Source of the DNA: Ceratodon purpureus
Lineage: Eukaryota > Streptophyta > Bryopsida > Pseudoditrichales > Ditrichaceae
Length of the DNA: 64,000 nt
Assembly: GCA_014871385.1 (NCBI GenBank)
Contig: CM026431.1
Coordinates: 9,053,964-9,117,963, forward strand
Direction of reading: 5' to 3'
Shown here: positions 22,205 to 34,587 of the stretch, piece by piece
Layout of the letters: each line of letters opens with the position of its first letter
How positions within the stretch are numbered: position 1 is the stretch's first letter
Translations under genes and position numbers: made by a program
Notes under the pieces: generated by a model
Database searches by the model: none
Seen by the model: the letters and a program-made list of their open reading frames with translations, nothing else
Told to the model about the DNA's origin: nothing

Positions 22205-24985
22205 AAGATCCATGTTTTAAATCTACAATGCCTTTCAAAACAACCTTGAAGATGCAAATGTCCTAAGAAACATTGTCAAGTATATATCACAATTACGTAC
22301 AAAGTATTAAAACTGACAACTTTGTATTGACATTGCCTCAATAGCTGATGACATAAAATTGCCATAAAAGCTAATGACATGTATCCTACAATAGATACAC
22401 ACACAAGCTCTTTTATTGGACAACTTCAAAGGCTATATTCATTTCATAGCAAACATCATAATAATGAGACACTAAAGTAGAGTGCACATTCAAAAAGATG
22501 TGCACATAAAACTTTCGTTCAAATAGCTCCAAAGACTGAGTCTAATTGTTTCCAAGCAAGTGTGGGAACACCACAATATTCAACCTTTCCGGAATATCAC
22601 ATTAACTATTCGTAATGGTCCACTTTTTCTCCTATGGACACAATTGACCAAGGAAATCATCAATTTACCACAAAGAATCAATGTAAGAAACTCTTCATGG
22701 CATCAAGGGTGCAACACACTAGCACGCAAACAAGAAGCAAAAGAATGATGTAAAATGAGTATTTTATTGCACAACAACATTCTGAAATGTGAAAAAACAA
22801 CACCACACTCCCTATACAATACAACATCTTCAATTCCAACTTGTGTTGATCCTTCATCCCAAGAAGGCTTTCTATCTAGGATCCCCATCAAACAAGTCTT
22901 CTGCTATTATGTGATATCTAATAAACTAGCTAAAAAGTTGGTCAGTATCTCTTCAAATGTAGCTCCACCTCAACCGCAAGATTGCTCAAGACACACAAAA
23001 TTGCTCACATGTCCAATCTTGAACATCCATAAGAACCATGAATACATGACATTTCGATACAAGAACAAGATCAAGGTCACTACATGAAGGACCTTTGATA
23101 AGGCAGAATAATCGCCTTCCTTCGTCAATATTGTGCAATAGACTTGACATCTTTGTTTTCAATTATCTCAACAACGGATGCCGTTGAATCGATGTCAAAG
23201 CAGGGCTGCAGACTAAACGGTTCACGAATCAAGGTGAACAACTGCTCACCCTTCTCATTCCTAGGTGGTGCCGCCAAAACCAAAACTTGACTTCCATCTT
23301 GCATGTTATACACTACTCCATCTCCACCCATCATATTGAAGAGGCACAACTTTCCATCTCCAAAGCTTACACACAATTTCTCATTGGCACATAAGCGCCA
23401 TCCACGTGGATTGTGATTTCTCACTCGAACTACATTCCTCCAATGCCAAGCGCTTGCTCTTCCATTCACGTTTGCGCATTCAAGCACATCAATGGAATGC
23501 ACGAATAACCCCTGTCTCATTGTCAATGTGTACAAGTGCACCTTCTCGTCACACTCAACCAATTGTAATCTATATGAGTTATGAGAAAATGGGATCACAC
23601 ATGCCATATCCTCCAACCACTTCCCATTCTCCACGTCAAATGCTATCACACCATTGTTGCCATTGCCGTCTAGACGTGCAATGACGTGTAATACTCCGTT
23701 CACGCACACACCTCTTTGGTGCTTGTTGAACTTGATTAGGGGACGAGGAATGTCGCTCGCTTCCGTCCATTTGGAAGTTGTGGAGCGAAACACTTCCACT
23801 TTCTTTGGCAAATGCACCTCACTAGCGGATGAACTTCCAGCAACTACTACTGTGTAGGACTTTGTTGCAGAGTTGATTAAGATGTGAATGAGCACTGGTT
23901 TTCTCGGATATAATAGAGGTGGCAAAATTCTTTTCTTACCAGTCATAGGGTTGAAGACCACAAGTACAGCTTCGTTGGGCAGTTTGGAAACTTCAGCGCA
24001 GATGAGGCTGCGATGGCCAGTGATAGAATACATATGGAAATTTGGATGGGCATCTGGGATTAGGATGTTTAGAAAGGGTGGCAGCAACCGCCATGAGTTT
24101 GAATGCAAATCATATGCAAAACATTGCGAGGTGTTGTGCTTGATGTTGTAATTGATAGCCGTGAATGAGCCTTCTTGAGGACAGCTTGCTCCCCGGCACC
24201 GATAGAAGTCGTCACTTTCTATGTGATTCTTCCACACCTTTGACACGGTTTTGCAACGGAATAGATCTTTGAATTCTAGTTTGTTGAAGATTCTATCGTG
24301 CACATCATTAGGTAATGAATCCCAGTTCGTAGCCATCATACGGTGCTTCGTACTTAAGATTGTGGATGTCGGATATTGCTGGTCGAGGAAAGCCAAATTG
24401 TTGTCTTCACTATTTACTTGGTGTCGAGCAACATTGTTCCTTCTGGTTTGGATACGTTTACTTCTTCTTAACGGTGTTCCAGACATCTTGGGCGATGATT
24501 ACGATGACAATGTGATTGTTGCGAGGAGTTAGCAATATCCGTCTTCAAATCTATTGCTTGAGCCAACTTTCAAATCCTATGGATGTCCTTTCCACCAATA
24601 TTGTTCACTAAGACAATCTGAAAAGCAACTTGTTGTAATTTATGTATATATTGTAAAAGTAAAATATAGAAAAAAAGTAAATAATTGGTTCTTCTTCCAA
24701 CCTTAGAACTTCATTGATAATATAATAATATATATTTGGAATTCTTTTTGGAGCCTTATATACAAAAATAATTTTTACTTTTACTTTTACTTGAATATGA
24801 AAGTCTAATCTTAGAAAATCTAGAAATTTAGAGTTTGATTTCTTTACAGAGTTTATGCAATAGAGTTTGTATTTGAATAATAAGCTTTTTGATTGAATTG
24901 AACTTTCTAGAATGGATATTCAAGCAACAAATCATGTCCTTAAAATTTGGTGTATCCAAAAAAATTGTGATTTCTTCAATCTATA
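22205..24985 (-). repeat. inverted duplication, arm A
   Basis: About 2.8 kb that reappears as the reverse complement at about 41035-43840. Homology covers the F-box gene plus about 0.5 kb upstream and 0.9 kb downstream. It fades near 22205 (CCATGTTTTAAATCTACAAT) and near 24985. The ends were judged by eye and are good to some tens of bases. Confidence 0.88.
23125..24486 (-). CDS. F-box protein with kelch-like C-terminal repeats, copy A
   Basis: A single uninterrupted frame of 453 residues. The F-box is at about residues 54-95: NWDSLPNDVHDRIFNKL, then FRCKTVSKVWKNHI. It follows a basic, charged N-terminus; ATGs at residues 50-51 are possible alternative starts. After it come repeated kelch-type blades, for example WRLLPPF, NPMTGKKRILPPL, KVEVFRSTTSKWTEASDIP and DVENGKWLEDM. 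Proteins of this design are substrate receptors of SCF ubiquitin ligases: the F-box binds SKP1 and the beta-propeller selects the target. The target here is unknown. The paralogue at 41524-42834 shows roughly 25 differences in about 436 aligned residues by eye count. Copy A has the longer, probably ancestral C-terminus ending VKSIAQY. Confidence 0.88.
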   Translation of the reverse strand: MSGTPLRRSKRIQTRRNNVARHQVNSEDNNLAFLDQQYPTSTILSTKHRMMATNWDSLPNDVHDRIFNKLEFKDLFRCKTVSKVWKNHIESDDFYRCRGASCPQEGSFTAINYNIKHNTSQCFAYDLHSNSWRLLPPFLNILIPDAHPNFHMYSITGHRSLICAEVSKLPNEAVLVVFNPMTGKKRILPPLLYPRKPVLIHILINSATKSYTVVVAGSSSASEVHLPKKVEVFRSTTSKWTEASDIPRPLIKFNKHQRGVCVNGVLHVIARLDGNGNNGVIAFDVENGKWLEDMACVIPFSHNSYRLQLVECDEKVHLYTLTMRQGLFVHSIDVLECANVNGRASAWHWRNVVRVRNHNPRGWRLCANEKLCVSFGDGKLCLFNMMGGDGVVYNMQDGSQVLVLAAPPRNEKGEQLFTLIREPFSLQPCFDIDSTASVVEIIENKDVKSIAQY

Positions 24986-26439
24986 GTAAATTTTTATCTA
25001 TTATAAGTTTAAGGCCCATAAATCTAAAACCTTATTTTTCAAGACAATGCTTAATCTAAAGATAGTGCAAATTTGCCTTGGTTAAAGTTTCACATAGTCC
25101 AATCAAATTATCTAACTGGGAGTTATCATGTGTAATATGATTAATTTGGTATTTGAAGTGGTCCACTAATATATGCTCAAGCCATATAATTTTTCTCTTG
25201 CATTATAGGACCATATAGACCAATAACATTTATTAATTATCCTTGGGTGTATTTGGAGCCAAAAATGCCAAAAACACACCTCTACTGATAAAAATATATT
25301 TTTCTAAATTTAGGCTTGCAATTGAATATGCAATTGTAGGATCTTGTACTTGCTTTATCAAAAAAATTATGAATCAAATTTAATGACAATCCATTGTACC
25401 AATCACAAGATTATAAGGTTTGAGCCACTGTGAAAGTTTTTGTATACACTGCCCCAAGAGCATATCTAAGTTTTTATGTCCAAAAACTATACTTTGCAAA
25501 CACATTGAATTTATAGAGGATCATCAACTCCTTTAGGTGTAGAAGTTAGGTATAGGCTCACAAATTTTGAGCCTCATACGGGCTTGGAAAGGGGAAGAAA
25601 TCTATGATTTTGTAAAAGGGGGTGTGTTGAAATTGCCTTACAAAAGGAAAATCTGAATGTTTCTAATTGGAAATCCGAACTGTGGATTTGTTGAAGTCAA
25701 TGAGAGAAAGTACCCAAAAACGATTGAAAGCAATTGGAGTAAACACAAATTTTGGGATTTTTTTGAAGTTGACAAAGTAATTTTTATTAAAATTTTGACG
25801 GGTAGTTTTCAAAATAAAGGGTTATAGGGATGGATCCCTTGCCACATCATACAATCTGGATGACATGCGTAATGAGGATGAAATGATATAGTAGATGTAA
25901 ATTATTTTGGATACAAAAATTGCATGAATGAAATAAATTATGTAGATGTAAATAAACTGTAGGATGAAAATTTGGTGACTTTGATGGAAACTGCAAGGGA
26001 AGGATGTATCCGGCAGCAAGGGAAGGATGTATCCGGCAGCAAGGGATGAGATTTTCTTGCATGATGAAAAAATTTGTATGGATGAAACCAATAAGAGGAA
26101 ACCAAATTTGCTGGTTTGTAGAAACTTGGAGCATGGAAGTTTGAATGGCCATCATTTATTCCTCATATAATTTTCACGGAATTTTTTTTTAAATTTTTAC
26201 ACCTCTTACTATCGGAAAACTATATGGATGATGTTGGTTACAAGAAGTAAAAATTGTATCAAAAATCACTTACATAATTACATTATACAATATATTTTAC
26301 CCAATCCTATCACTAAAGTAACCCCTCGTGCACTTGTTGGAAACAACTAGTTCTGAGGCAGATAAATAAACTACCAAACTAAAAACAAAAAGTCATTGTA
26401 CAAGTGCCACACACCACACACTATTGTCGCATCGTACTG
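24986..26439. other. AT-rich intergenic
   Basis: No gene is recognised. A small tandem repeat lies inside and is listed separately. The region around 25840-26160 has two overlapping minus-strand frames of about 90-100 codons without family motifs. Confidence 0.55.
25995..26046. repeat. 23-bp tandem repeat
   Basis: Two exact copies of a 23-bp unit (AAGGGAAGGATGTATCCGGC plus AGC) at 25995-26017 and 26018-26040, followed by the first six bases of a third copy. Confidence 0.9.
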
Positions 26440-28550
26440 TTTGTAGAAGACATTTGACAATGTGGCTGATGAGCCATAGTTATGCTGCAGGCCTCATTCC
26501 GTCGTCGCCACTTCTTCAACAAAGCATCACTTAAGACAATCTCAAACTGCAAGTGTAAAAGAGTCTTGCTAGCTTGATTTGGTGCGGTTCTCTATATATG
26601 AAAATACATCATATACATTATTACATATTTACATTAAAAATGTCTAAAATAGTATTTAAAATATTGTATCACCACTTGTGGCTTCGCCGCTTCGCGTCTG
26701 GCAAGTGTATAAAGATTGTAGTTGATCCGCCATGTCTACACGACGCATATGTGTAGTGTACTCCAATAATACTAAAGATGTCGATAATTGATGACGCACC
26801 GCTCCCGTCTTACATAGAATCGTACGCGTTGGTGTATTCAAAAGCGCTATTGGAAGAGCGTGGGTGGACAAAAACAACACTAGACACTTGTCCTTCCACA
26901 TCACGCAACATATGCCTTTGGAGTTGTACATCTCCTACTAAAGGTGCCTCTGCTCCCTCCGCTTCCATGCTGCTATATCTGCCAAACGCGGAGGTAAGCC
27001 AATTTTATTCAAGTGCATTGTACCTATGGAATAATAAAATGAAGTTTAGACTATAATATCTCAATAAAAATTTCTAATAAACATTTTATTCAAGACCAAG
27101 AGTAAATTTATTATAAAAAAAAATATATGAAAATAAAAAAGGACAAGGAAAAACAAAGCAATGACGTAGGAAGAACAAATAAGACAAAACACAACTCATA
27201 ACCCATAATGGAATTATAAATTGTAAGTGCAATTAAAATTCAAGAGTATTAAAAGTACACTTTACCTGTGGCATAATTTATAAATAGGTTTTTGCACCAA
27301 ATCCAAAAACAAAGGTATGGAACAAAAGTAATTGTCCATTACCAGGCAATGGCCCTCTCCTCCAATCCAATTAAAACCTTTATAAAAACTTCATGCGCTG
27401 CGGTAGCTTCTCCACGGACAATTAGAACATTGTGTGCATGAAAGTCCTTTCCACAAGAAACCTCAAAATTGTAAATAAACTTAGACATAGATTCAACTAA
27501 CACCCAGAATTTGATACTCCACTTCTCCGGCTCTTAGACTGTTGTATAGGACAATATGATCCTTTATAACTGGAAAATGAAACAAGAAAAAAAAATTAAG
27601 AACATGAACTACAAAATAATATAAATAAAAACCATGAAATGTAAAAGAAGAATTTGATAAAATGAATTTCAAATATCTTTCAAAGCTACGTAGAAAATAA
27701 GAAAATCTTATAACTTAATATACAAACAGCCTTTCAAAAAATCCAAATAGACAAGTAAATAGAAGGTGAAAGCAAAAATACCTGACGACCATCTTGTCTA
27801 TATTCACAAACTTCTCTAAAATCCAAACTCTTGTACATGCCTCGCAAATCTTATCAATCAAGGACCTAGTCTAGAGACACTTGTCATATAATGTCCTCTT
27901 GTAGAATGTGCTCATATAGTGCGGAATTGGTGATATGTAAACATTGTCGGAGTAAAAAAACCGGAGTAAGTCACAAGATTAAAGATGAGTGGACAATTGA
28001 AAAAAGATGATTTTTTCTCCTAATAAGTCCAGACATTGGGTTGCTTCTTCAACCCTATGTATAACGTTACTGTCACAAATGTCACGAGTCCTAGAACAGT
28101 CAAATCCTCACACATGTGCTCTCTCATTGTACTTCCCAAATCATTAAGCACATGTCGGGCATACCGTTTGGTTTCAATTACAATATCAAGAAAACTTTGT
28201 ATGGCCAAAATAACTCAAATAACTGTAATATAGTTGGAACCATGGACAAGAATCGAGCATTTTCCATAATTCTTGCAAACTGGACTGGTGGTGGATCATA
28301 AGATGAATTATGATGAGAAGAAGTTTCTTTTCTAAACAGAAACTTGATCCCATTCTCATGCACAATATGTATTGGTCCAATAATCTCATGTTCCTCAACC
28401 TCCTCATATTCAGACATTTCACTTACAAACCTATCACTCATTTTAGAAATGGATTGGAAGTCTTGGGCCTTTTTAATTCTACTCGTGGTCCTTCTAAAGT
28501 AGTGTCCCTCTCAACTTCATGCCATTCTAAAGCCTCTAAGTGATCACATG
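26440..28550 (-). pseudogene. decayed piggyBac-like (DDE) transposase
   Basis: Minus-strand fragments follow the order of a piggyBac transposase but lie in different frames with stops between them. From the N-terminus: LFELFWPYKV and DIVIETKRYAR (about 28280-28140), LVTFVTVTLYIGLKKQPNVW (about 28085-28025), DKICEACTRVWILEKFVNID (about 27860-27800), EKWSIKFWVLVES and YNFEV (about 27530-27450), GHCLVMDNYFCSIPLFLDLV (27350-27270), MWKDKCLVLFLSTHA (about 26900-26855) and EYTTHMRRVDMADQLQSLY (about 26765-26705). These match the family's acidic-residue blocks, including the MDN and VDxxDQ segments. Some breaks look like introns (GTATTT after KMVVR), others like frameshifts. A charged minus-strand frame at 28932-29195 could be more of its N-terminus. 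No flanking TTAA-type termini were found. Confidence 0.75.
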
Positions 28551-29939
28551 TATCATGTACAAACTATATATTACTTCCTTCTATTGCAACTGAAAGAGCA
28601 AAGTGTACATGAGGGATGTCATCCCCCGCACTTTCCAAGTGTGCACCAGCATTGAAGTCCATGGCATCCCCCTGTCCACGCCATCTCTCAATCCTGCGCT
28701 ATCTCCCAAGTCCGCTCCATCCGCTACAATTCCCTTTGAAAAAACAAGTCCATTGCTCAACTCGCTCGTTGGACTCTAACAGACTCCCTTGCTGGACTCC
28801 CGCGCCACCCCTCGTAGTTCTCTCGCTCTCAACAGAACCAGAGCTGTCAACGGAACTTCCAAACTGAACCTTGTAAGTTCCAATGCCACCTTCGCACTTT
28901 CACTTTGCCACTTCTCTCTTGTTCTCTCTGCCTACACATCTCCGCCCTCCTCGTTCTTGTGATTCCCGCCCTCCCCGTGGCGGCAGTCCTTGCCCTCCTT
29001 ATCGCCAAGCCTTTCTAGCCCACCCCTGCCACCTTCCTCACCAAAGGCATGTGGATCCTTGCGGTCCTCCTCGCCTTCACCCACGCTAAGCTTGCCCATT
29101 TCAAATTCTCCTAACCCATTTTTGTCCTCTTCTTTGGCAGCCTCCTTCCCCCTACTCATTTCTTTCCTCAGTCTCCTCAACTCTTCTTTTGGCATGTGCA
29201 ATACCGAGTCAGGTGGCCAACGATCTTCTTCACCTGATTCAGATTACCCTATGCTTCTTCAAACTCTCCATTAGACACTCCTTCATAGGAAGATGTTCTC
29301 CCCCCTCTCTCTAACATTAATCACCCTTCATTTCTTTGCATGTATTCCTCCCAAGTGATTGTTTCCTCCAAATCTCTGTTTGCTATATTCTCTTTGTTAG
29401 ATTGAACATTTTCTTGAGATTGTACTTGAGATGAACCTGCGTTACTTGCTGCTAGTGTGGGACTTGCTTGTGTTGGAGCTCCCGGAATCTACAATCATTT
29501 TGAAGTGGTTACATACTTACTTTTACATTTTAGAACTTAGAATATAAAAATTGAAATCTAGAACAAAGCTACTTTATTTTTTCTTTTGTTTGCGCCATAT
29601 CGCTTTGGCAATTTTCTACCTTGGCATTAGTGTTCAAATCTGCAATAGCAAAGCAGAGATTTGAGTTGGTATCAATTATGTGGCTATATCAAAGGAAATA
29701 GTCCTTCTGCTTGTACGAGAATTGAATTGGATGAATCTCTTGTGTTCCAACCGTTGGTCTACTCATGCGAATCTTGTAGTGATAAACTTTCAGAGGTCAA
29801 CATTAGGAGAAATCTATAGTCTCAAAGGGGCCTCTGACATTTACACGTGCTAACAAATTTGATGCTAAACTGTGCACTTTTGATGGTGCCACTCGTCAAT
29901 GGTGCCATATGGCTGAACGCAGTGCAATTCTATAGGTCC
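28551..29939. other. intergenic with a C/T-rich segment
   Basis: About 28600-29250 is C/T-rich on the plus strand. Read on the minus strand, 28932-29195 gives a highly charged Glu/Lys-rich frame (KEELRRLRKEMSRGKEAAKE) that could be an exon of the adjacent piggyBac relic or of another lost gene. Nothing else is recognised. Confidence 0.4.
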
Positions 29940-31018
29940 AGTAAGGGGTCCATCCAATCAACGCTACTAGCGCTATTAATATTGTCACCACTGCCTGCAC
30001 TGTGGCTTCTGACGCTGTCAACAGGCAGCAACATGCACCAATGGGCTTTTATATTGAGGGGTGTTTGGACAGCCGGTTCACCTAACACGGGTTGTCTTAC
30101 AGGTCCCTTTGGGACCTCTTTTTCTCCTAATGCTTCCTCCAAAGCTGCTGATGCACATGAATATATCAAGCCCCATCTCAATACTTTCCACACAAAGGTG
30201 AATCCTTTGATCCAAGAAAAATGGCACTTGCTCCCCATCTAGAGACTGAGAAGAAGGCTGGCATTTCCTCTCATAAGTACATCGCACCTCATGTGGAAAC
30301 AATCCAGAAAACTGTGAATTTCTATGTGGAGGTATGCAAACTTACAATTGACCATCTCATAAAAACCTTTTCCTTTGTATTCCAATTTTGAACCTTGTGT
30401 AGTGCTCTTCTCTTAGTCACCTTGTTCCATTTAGTGATTTTTCATCTTCATTTTTTGAAGGAATCTATCCTCTGTTATTTTAAATATCAATTGTTTTATC
30501 ATGGTTTTTATCTGCATGCCGTCGAGGTGAAGAGCTAGCCCTAAGTCAACCAGGCAAAGACATTTGCTATTCCTCATTTGGAGAGTGAACACTCTTGTTG
30601 CTCCTGACTATCGTCGCGAACTCACTGGCACCAATAGCTATCACGAGCAAGTACAGAGCTACTTGAAGGAGAAATTTAGACAATGCTCCGACGGAGAGCA
30701 TACTCCATCGCACTCTTCGTTGCTCCGTCCTCCTCACAATCGAGACTACACTATGTCTCATTTTTTCCGTCCCAACCATCGACGTCGTTGATGTCCGAAA
30801 GGTAGTCAATCACGCTACACGACTCTACCTTTGCAACCTTTTTGATTGCTGATCTTCTCACCCTTCCCTTTGTTATTGTTTTCATGTTCCTTTGGTCATT
30901 GTTTGTTTCGAGGCAAGTTGTACACCACAAGAAGCACCGGAGCTTCCACAGCGGATCCTCTTCAACTAGCAAGAAGCCTAGGAGGTCCAGACAAGCAGAT
31001 AAGCAGGAGCAGAAGTAA
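29940..31018 (+). pseudogene. broken fragment of a plant 'myosin heavy chain-related' (At4g31340-like) coiled-coil/membrane protein gene
   Basis: Several plus-strand pieces in different frames resemble the C-terminal half of this plant family. It has repeated 'xxPHVExV' segments, a transmembrane helix and a basic tail. Visible pieces are HEYIKPHLNTFHTKVNPLI (about 30155-30215), HKYIAPHVETIQKTVNFYVE (about 30272-30331), RVNTLVAPDYRRELTGTNSY (about 30582-30640), YHEQVQSYLKEK, a hydrophobic helix LIADLLTLPFVIVFMFLWSL (about 30837-30900) and the basic tail VVHHKKHR with a stop at 31016-31018. A GT donor after FYVE at 30332 suggests a retained intron, so this is more likely a degraded genomic copy than a retrocopy. 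Frame breaks between pieces make an intact product unlikely. The family name is from recall of its layout. Confidence 0.5.
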
Positions 31019-33699
31019 TTTGTGACTTGTATGTGGAAGTTCACTTGTGTTTATTTACAAATGCAACAATCACCTGCTCCAACACGAGGTGGTCAAGGGG
31101 ACACCAAAGCCGAGGTGTAGCAAATTGCGGAGACGTTAACCCCCAAATGCCTGAGCCTATGACCATGGAAATAGACTTTGACTTTGGATGCTCTATTTTG
31201 CTACTATAAATAATGTAAAACATGAATTTTTAATTTTTCTTAGATAGATACACATGTAATCTATAAGCAATAATTTTTTTCAAAATTAATGGTTTCATTA
31301 TGTAATTAATATAAATTTTCAAATCAAAACAAACAAAGAAAATTCATAATATATATAGTTTTTACTAAAAAATTACCAAATATTTACCATAGATGTATAT
31401 GACAACCAAGAACCTTACACTACTTACCGTGCTCAAAAATTATGTTTTAATTCAAAAATATGATGCGAAAACCTAAAACCATGGAAAATCAAGTAGTAGC
31501 CACGGTTATACCCTTTCATCTTATACCAGCTATAAATCTCTCAATTTTAGGTATTTCTCAAGTTTTTAAATTGGACTAGAAAATGGCTTTCTAAAACTAC
31601 ATTTCATTAGTTTACCTTGATTGCAAAAAAGATCATCCCAATAGTCAAAATTGTGTTTCCGCTGTTTGTATTAAGAAATTTTTGAATACACACACAGTAT
31701 TGATCTTTTGGACTTTAAAGAGGCACCAAAATTCATGAAATTATTATTAGATAGAGTTCTCACAACTTTACTATATGAAAAAAAAATGGATGAAAAATTG
31801 TCATTTGGATGACAGTTAATAAGTTATGGAACTTGGAAAAATGAGATCGACGAGTTTTTGGTCGTTTAGGCGTTTAGGGGTTAAATTGAATCAAGTACAC
31901 AAATATTTCTTCACTTTCTGTTCCAAGTATATTTCAAAATAATTTTTGAGAAGGGATCGGGGGCAATTTGTGGAAGTTGTGCGAGTTGTAAGCCTTGTTT
32001 GGAGCGGAGACTTTCTTTGTAGATCTTCGAGAACTTGTACGAGTATTGTGTGCGTCTATCGCCTTGTTTTCACTCAAACATCACCAAAATTAATTCAGGT
32101 ATACACAAAATCAACTGAAAAGTGAATGCGTAATTACCTTATTCACAAATCTCCTCCTTTCTCTTTGAATTTGAATAGATTGCGATTATCTTGTACACTT
32201 CTAGGATTGGTGTTCTAGCCATTACATTTTGTGCACAACAAACTTAAATTGTTGGTCCAAGTTCGCTTTGTGTGGTGCTTGAACTTGACATCTGTAGCAC
32301 CTTCAGTGTCAATGGTCTTTGAAATGTGTCTGCAAAGGAACCAGTAAAAGACCATATCCATGTGGAGCTCATTCCAACTTGAGATTCCGCAGGTGATCTA
32401 GTCTAGCAGGTCACTTTCTTTACAACTGTAAGCTTGTGTTCTCTACCTGATACTAATTCATGTGCTCAACTTCATTGATCAGTGACTAAAACTAACCATC
32501 TTACTCCTCTCGTTCACCTTCACACTCTGTCTGGTTTTGGTTTTTGAACTCATGAGATTGTGAGAACATCTCCCATTGCTGCATGCCAACATCTCTTGCT
32601 AATTTTCCCCCCACCTTCAGCTTTGTGAACCCTAAACCTTGCATACTTGCAACTTGAGGAACTAATCTATATTTGACGGTTGTTCAAAAAATCATGGATG
32701 TGAAGATTTGCAAAAAGATACATTCATTACTTCAAACTGATTTTGTCGCCCCCATTTAAGGTAGAAATGGATATTCCCGTCAGGATTCTAATTCCGTGCC
32801 CTATCAATGCACCAATTTTCGAGCAGACAACACCTGACTACCGCACTTAGCAAATTTTAAAACAACCTATCATGTTCTCCATGCAAGAATCTTTGTATTG
32901 CATATGCCTACTCACGGAAATAGTGGTCTACGATGTTGCACTTCAAATATTCATGAAAATTATATAAATTTCCAAAAAAAATTAAAAAATCAGATTTGTG
33001 ATTTTCGACCTAACATCTATTTGTACAAATTTTATCCCCATAATTTTCACAATCCCAAATATGCTGAATGGCTTAAACTCACCGGAAATACCCGTCTTTA
33101 CCTTATCCATGTATGAAAATCCAATGTGCATGAACAGTGTCGTGGATAGAAAATTCTCTTAAATGGATGATTTAGATGGATGGAAATTTGTTACAATTAC
33201 ATACATCCAGCAACGTGTATAGATGACAGTAAAAAGGATCCGTTATTTTAAAACTGCAGACCCGATGCAAATTGTTTTAGACTCTTTTTGCCCATGAAAA
33301 GGACGGGCACTATGGGCAGAAAATGCATAATAACAAAACTCAACAAAAAGTAGGCACGAATTTCCAACAAGCATGTCATACCATTTTGTCACATTTCATA
33401 ACGCTGAAGGAAACACAAACTCTGACAGCCCTTAATATTTGTAATTTTAGTGAAAATGTCTTCTGACTAAATTAAATCCACCCATTGAAAACATCAATAA
33501 CATAATTTTTTCAAATACCATAACACCATACCGGTATATAAAGCAAAGACAAAATCTGCACCATTTTTACCCTAATCTGTAAGGGTGCTCCACCTCTCTT
33601 CGTGCTCTCTATAAATCAAGGGAGTAGTCAACTTCTTTTTACTCCAAAAAATGAAAACACCAAGGTAACCTCGGCGTTGAGCGCGGATGGATGCGCAAA
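31019..33699. other. AT-rich intergenic
   Basis: No gene is recognised. The sequence is AT-rich with scattered short frames and no visible tandem structure. A GTTTAGGGGTTAA-like string near 31870 recurs loosely near 250 and 53160. Confidence 0.55.
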
Positions 33700-33945
33700 C
33701 TTCCGGTTTAATGGTCACTCTAAACTTTTTAGACTTAAAAAAATCATAAAAAATTGTTGAAATGCTCTAAAAATGTTTTTATTTTTATTTTTAGGATGCC
33801 TTTGCAATAGCTCTGCAGAGCATCCAGAAATTATAATTTTTTCTTTCACAAATCTAAATATGCAATCCAGAAATTATAATTTTTTTCTTTCACATGTCTA
33901 AATATGCAAATCTGAAATTCAATCGGGAATTGGTCCCACTACCTT
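33700..33945. repeat. dispersed repeat, related to the TIR element at 40171-40548
   Basis: It shares AATGGTCACTCT, GGATGCCTTTGCAATAGCT, GAGCATCCA and CTTTCACA..TCTAA.TATGCAAA..TGAAA with the right half of the element at 40171-40548, in the same order, and ends CGGGAAT...CTACCTTA. An internal duplication of about 43 bp (GAAATTATAATTTTTTCTTT...) lies at about 33829-33910. The left terminus is not recognisable, so this copy is truncated or diverged. Confidence 0.7.
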
Positions 33946-34587
33946 ACGTATAAATCTTCAAACTTGACTTTCTGTGCGTATAAATAAAAGTAAAGATTCT
34001 CAAAGCTATATGTGAGAATAAAAGACACTTATATCCAGAAGTTATTGGATGTAAAAGGCAATGTCATTACATTCTTCAAGGGTCCCTTTAAACACCCTCA
34101 CTTAAAAGAATGGTAACACTTGTAAATTACATGCAGCCTCTTCTCAACATTCCAGCAGCACTACAAAAGTGACCTTGATGAAAGTTTCCAACAAATTGAT
34201 GCCAAATCGGAGCCCATTCCCAACTTCAAGTATGTGCCTACAATGTCTACTCAGCACTGCCATTGTGTATATCTTACATCAATCTCGACACAGAATGCAA
34301 TCACGAGGTGCCAATGTGAAATTTGGACCATCACGAGGACCAGGTCTTTTAATATTTCCGGAGTAAAAGTAAGAGCAAAATGTGGTTACCTAGAGTACGA
34401 GTTCCAGGATTCATAACAGCCCTCATCTAAGCGCTGCGAACTGCCGTTATTTGCATTTGAAAAGTAAGGGTTGCTTTGTGGCTCTGCAGTAGATGCCTGT
34501 AAACCTTAACATTGACAGGTTTACTAAGCTAAGACTGTACCTTATCAACCCAGTGTCAGCTATGTACATGGTAGCTGATACGGGGGT
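33946..34587. other. 3' flank of the ENOD93-like gene
   Basis: Non-coding sequence downstream of the minus-strand ENOD93-like gene; it probably includes its 3' untranslated region. No separate gene is supported. Confidence 0.5.

Noticed and set aside
31865..31885. GTTTAGGGGTTAA strings near 250, 31870 and 53160 as a repeat family
   Set aside because: The shared string is too short and flanks do not align well enough to claim a common element.
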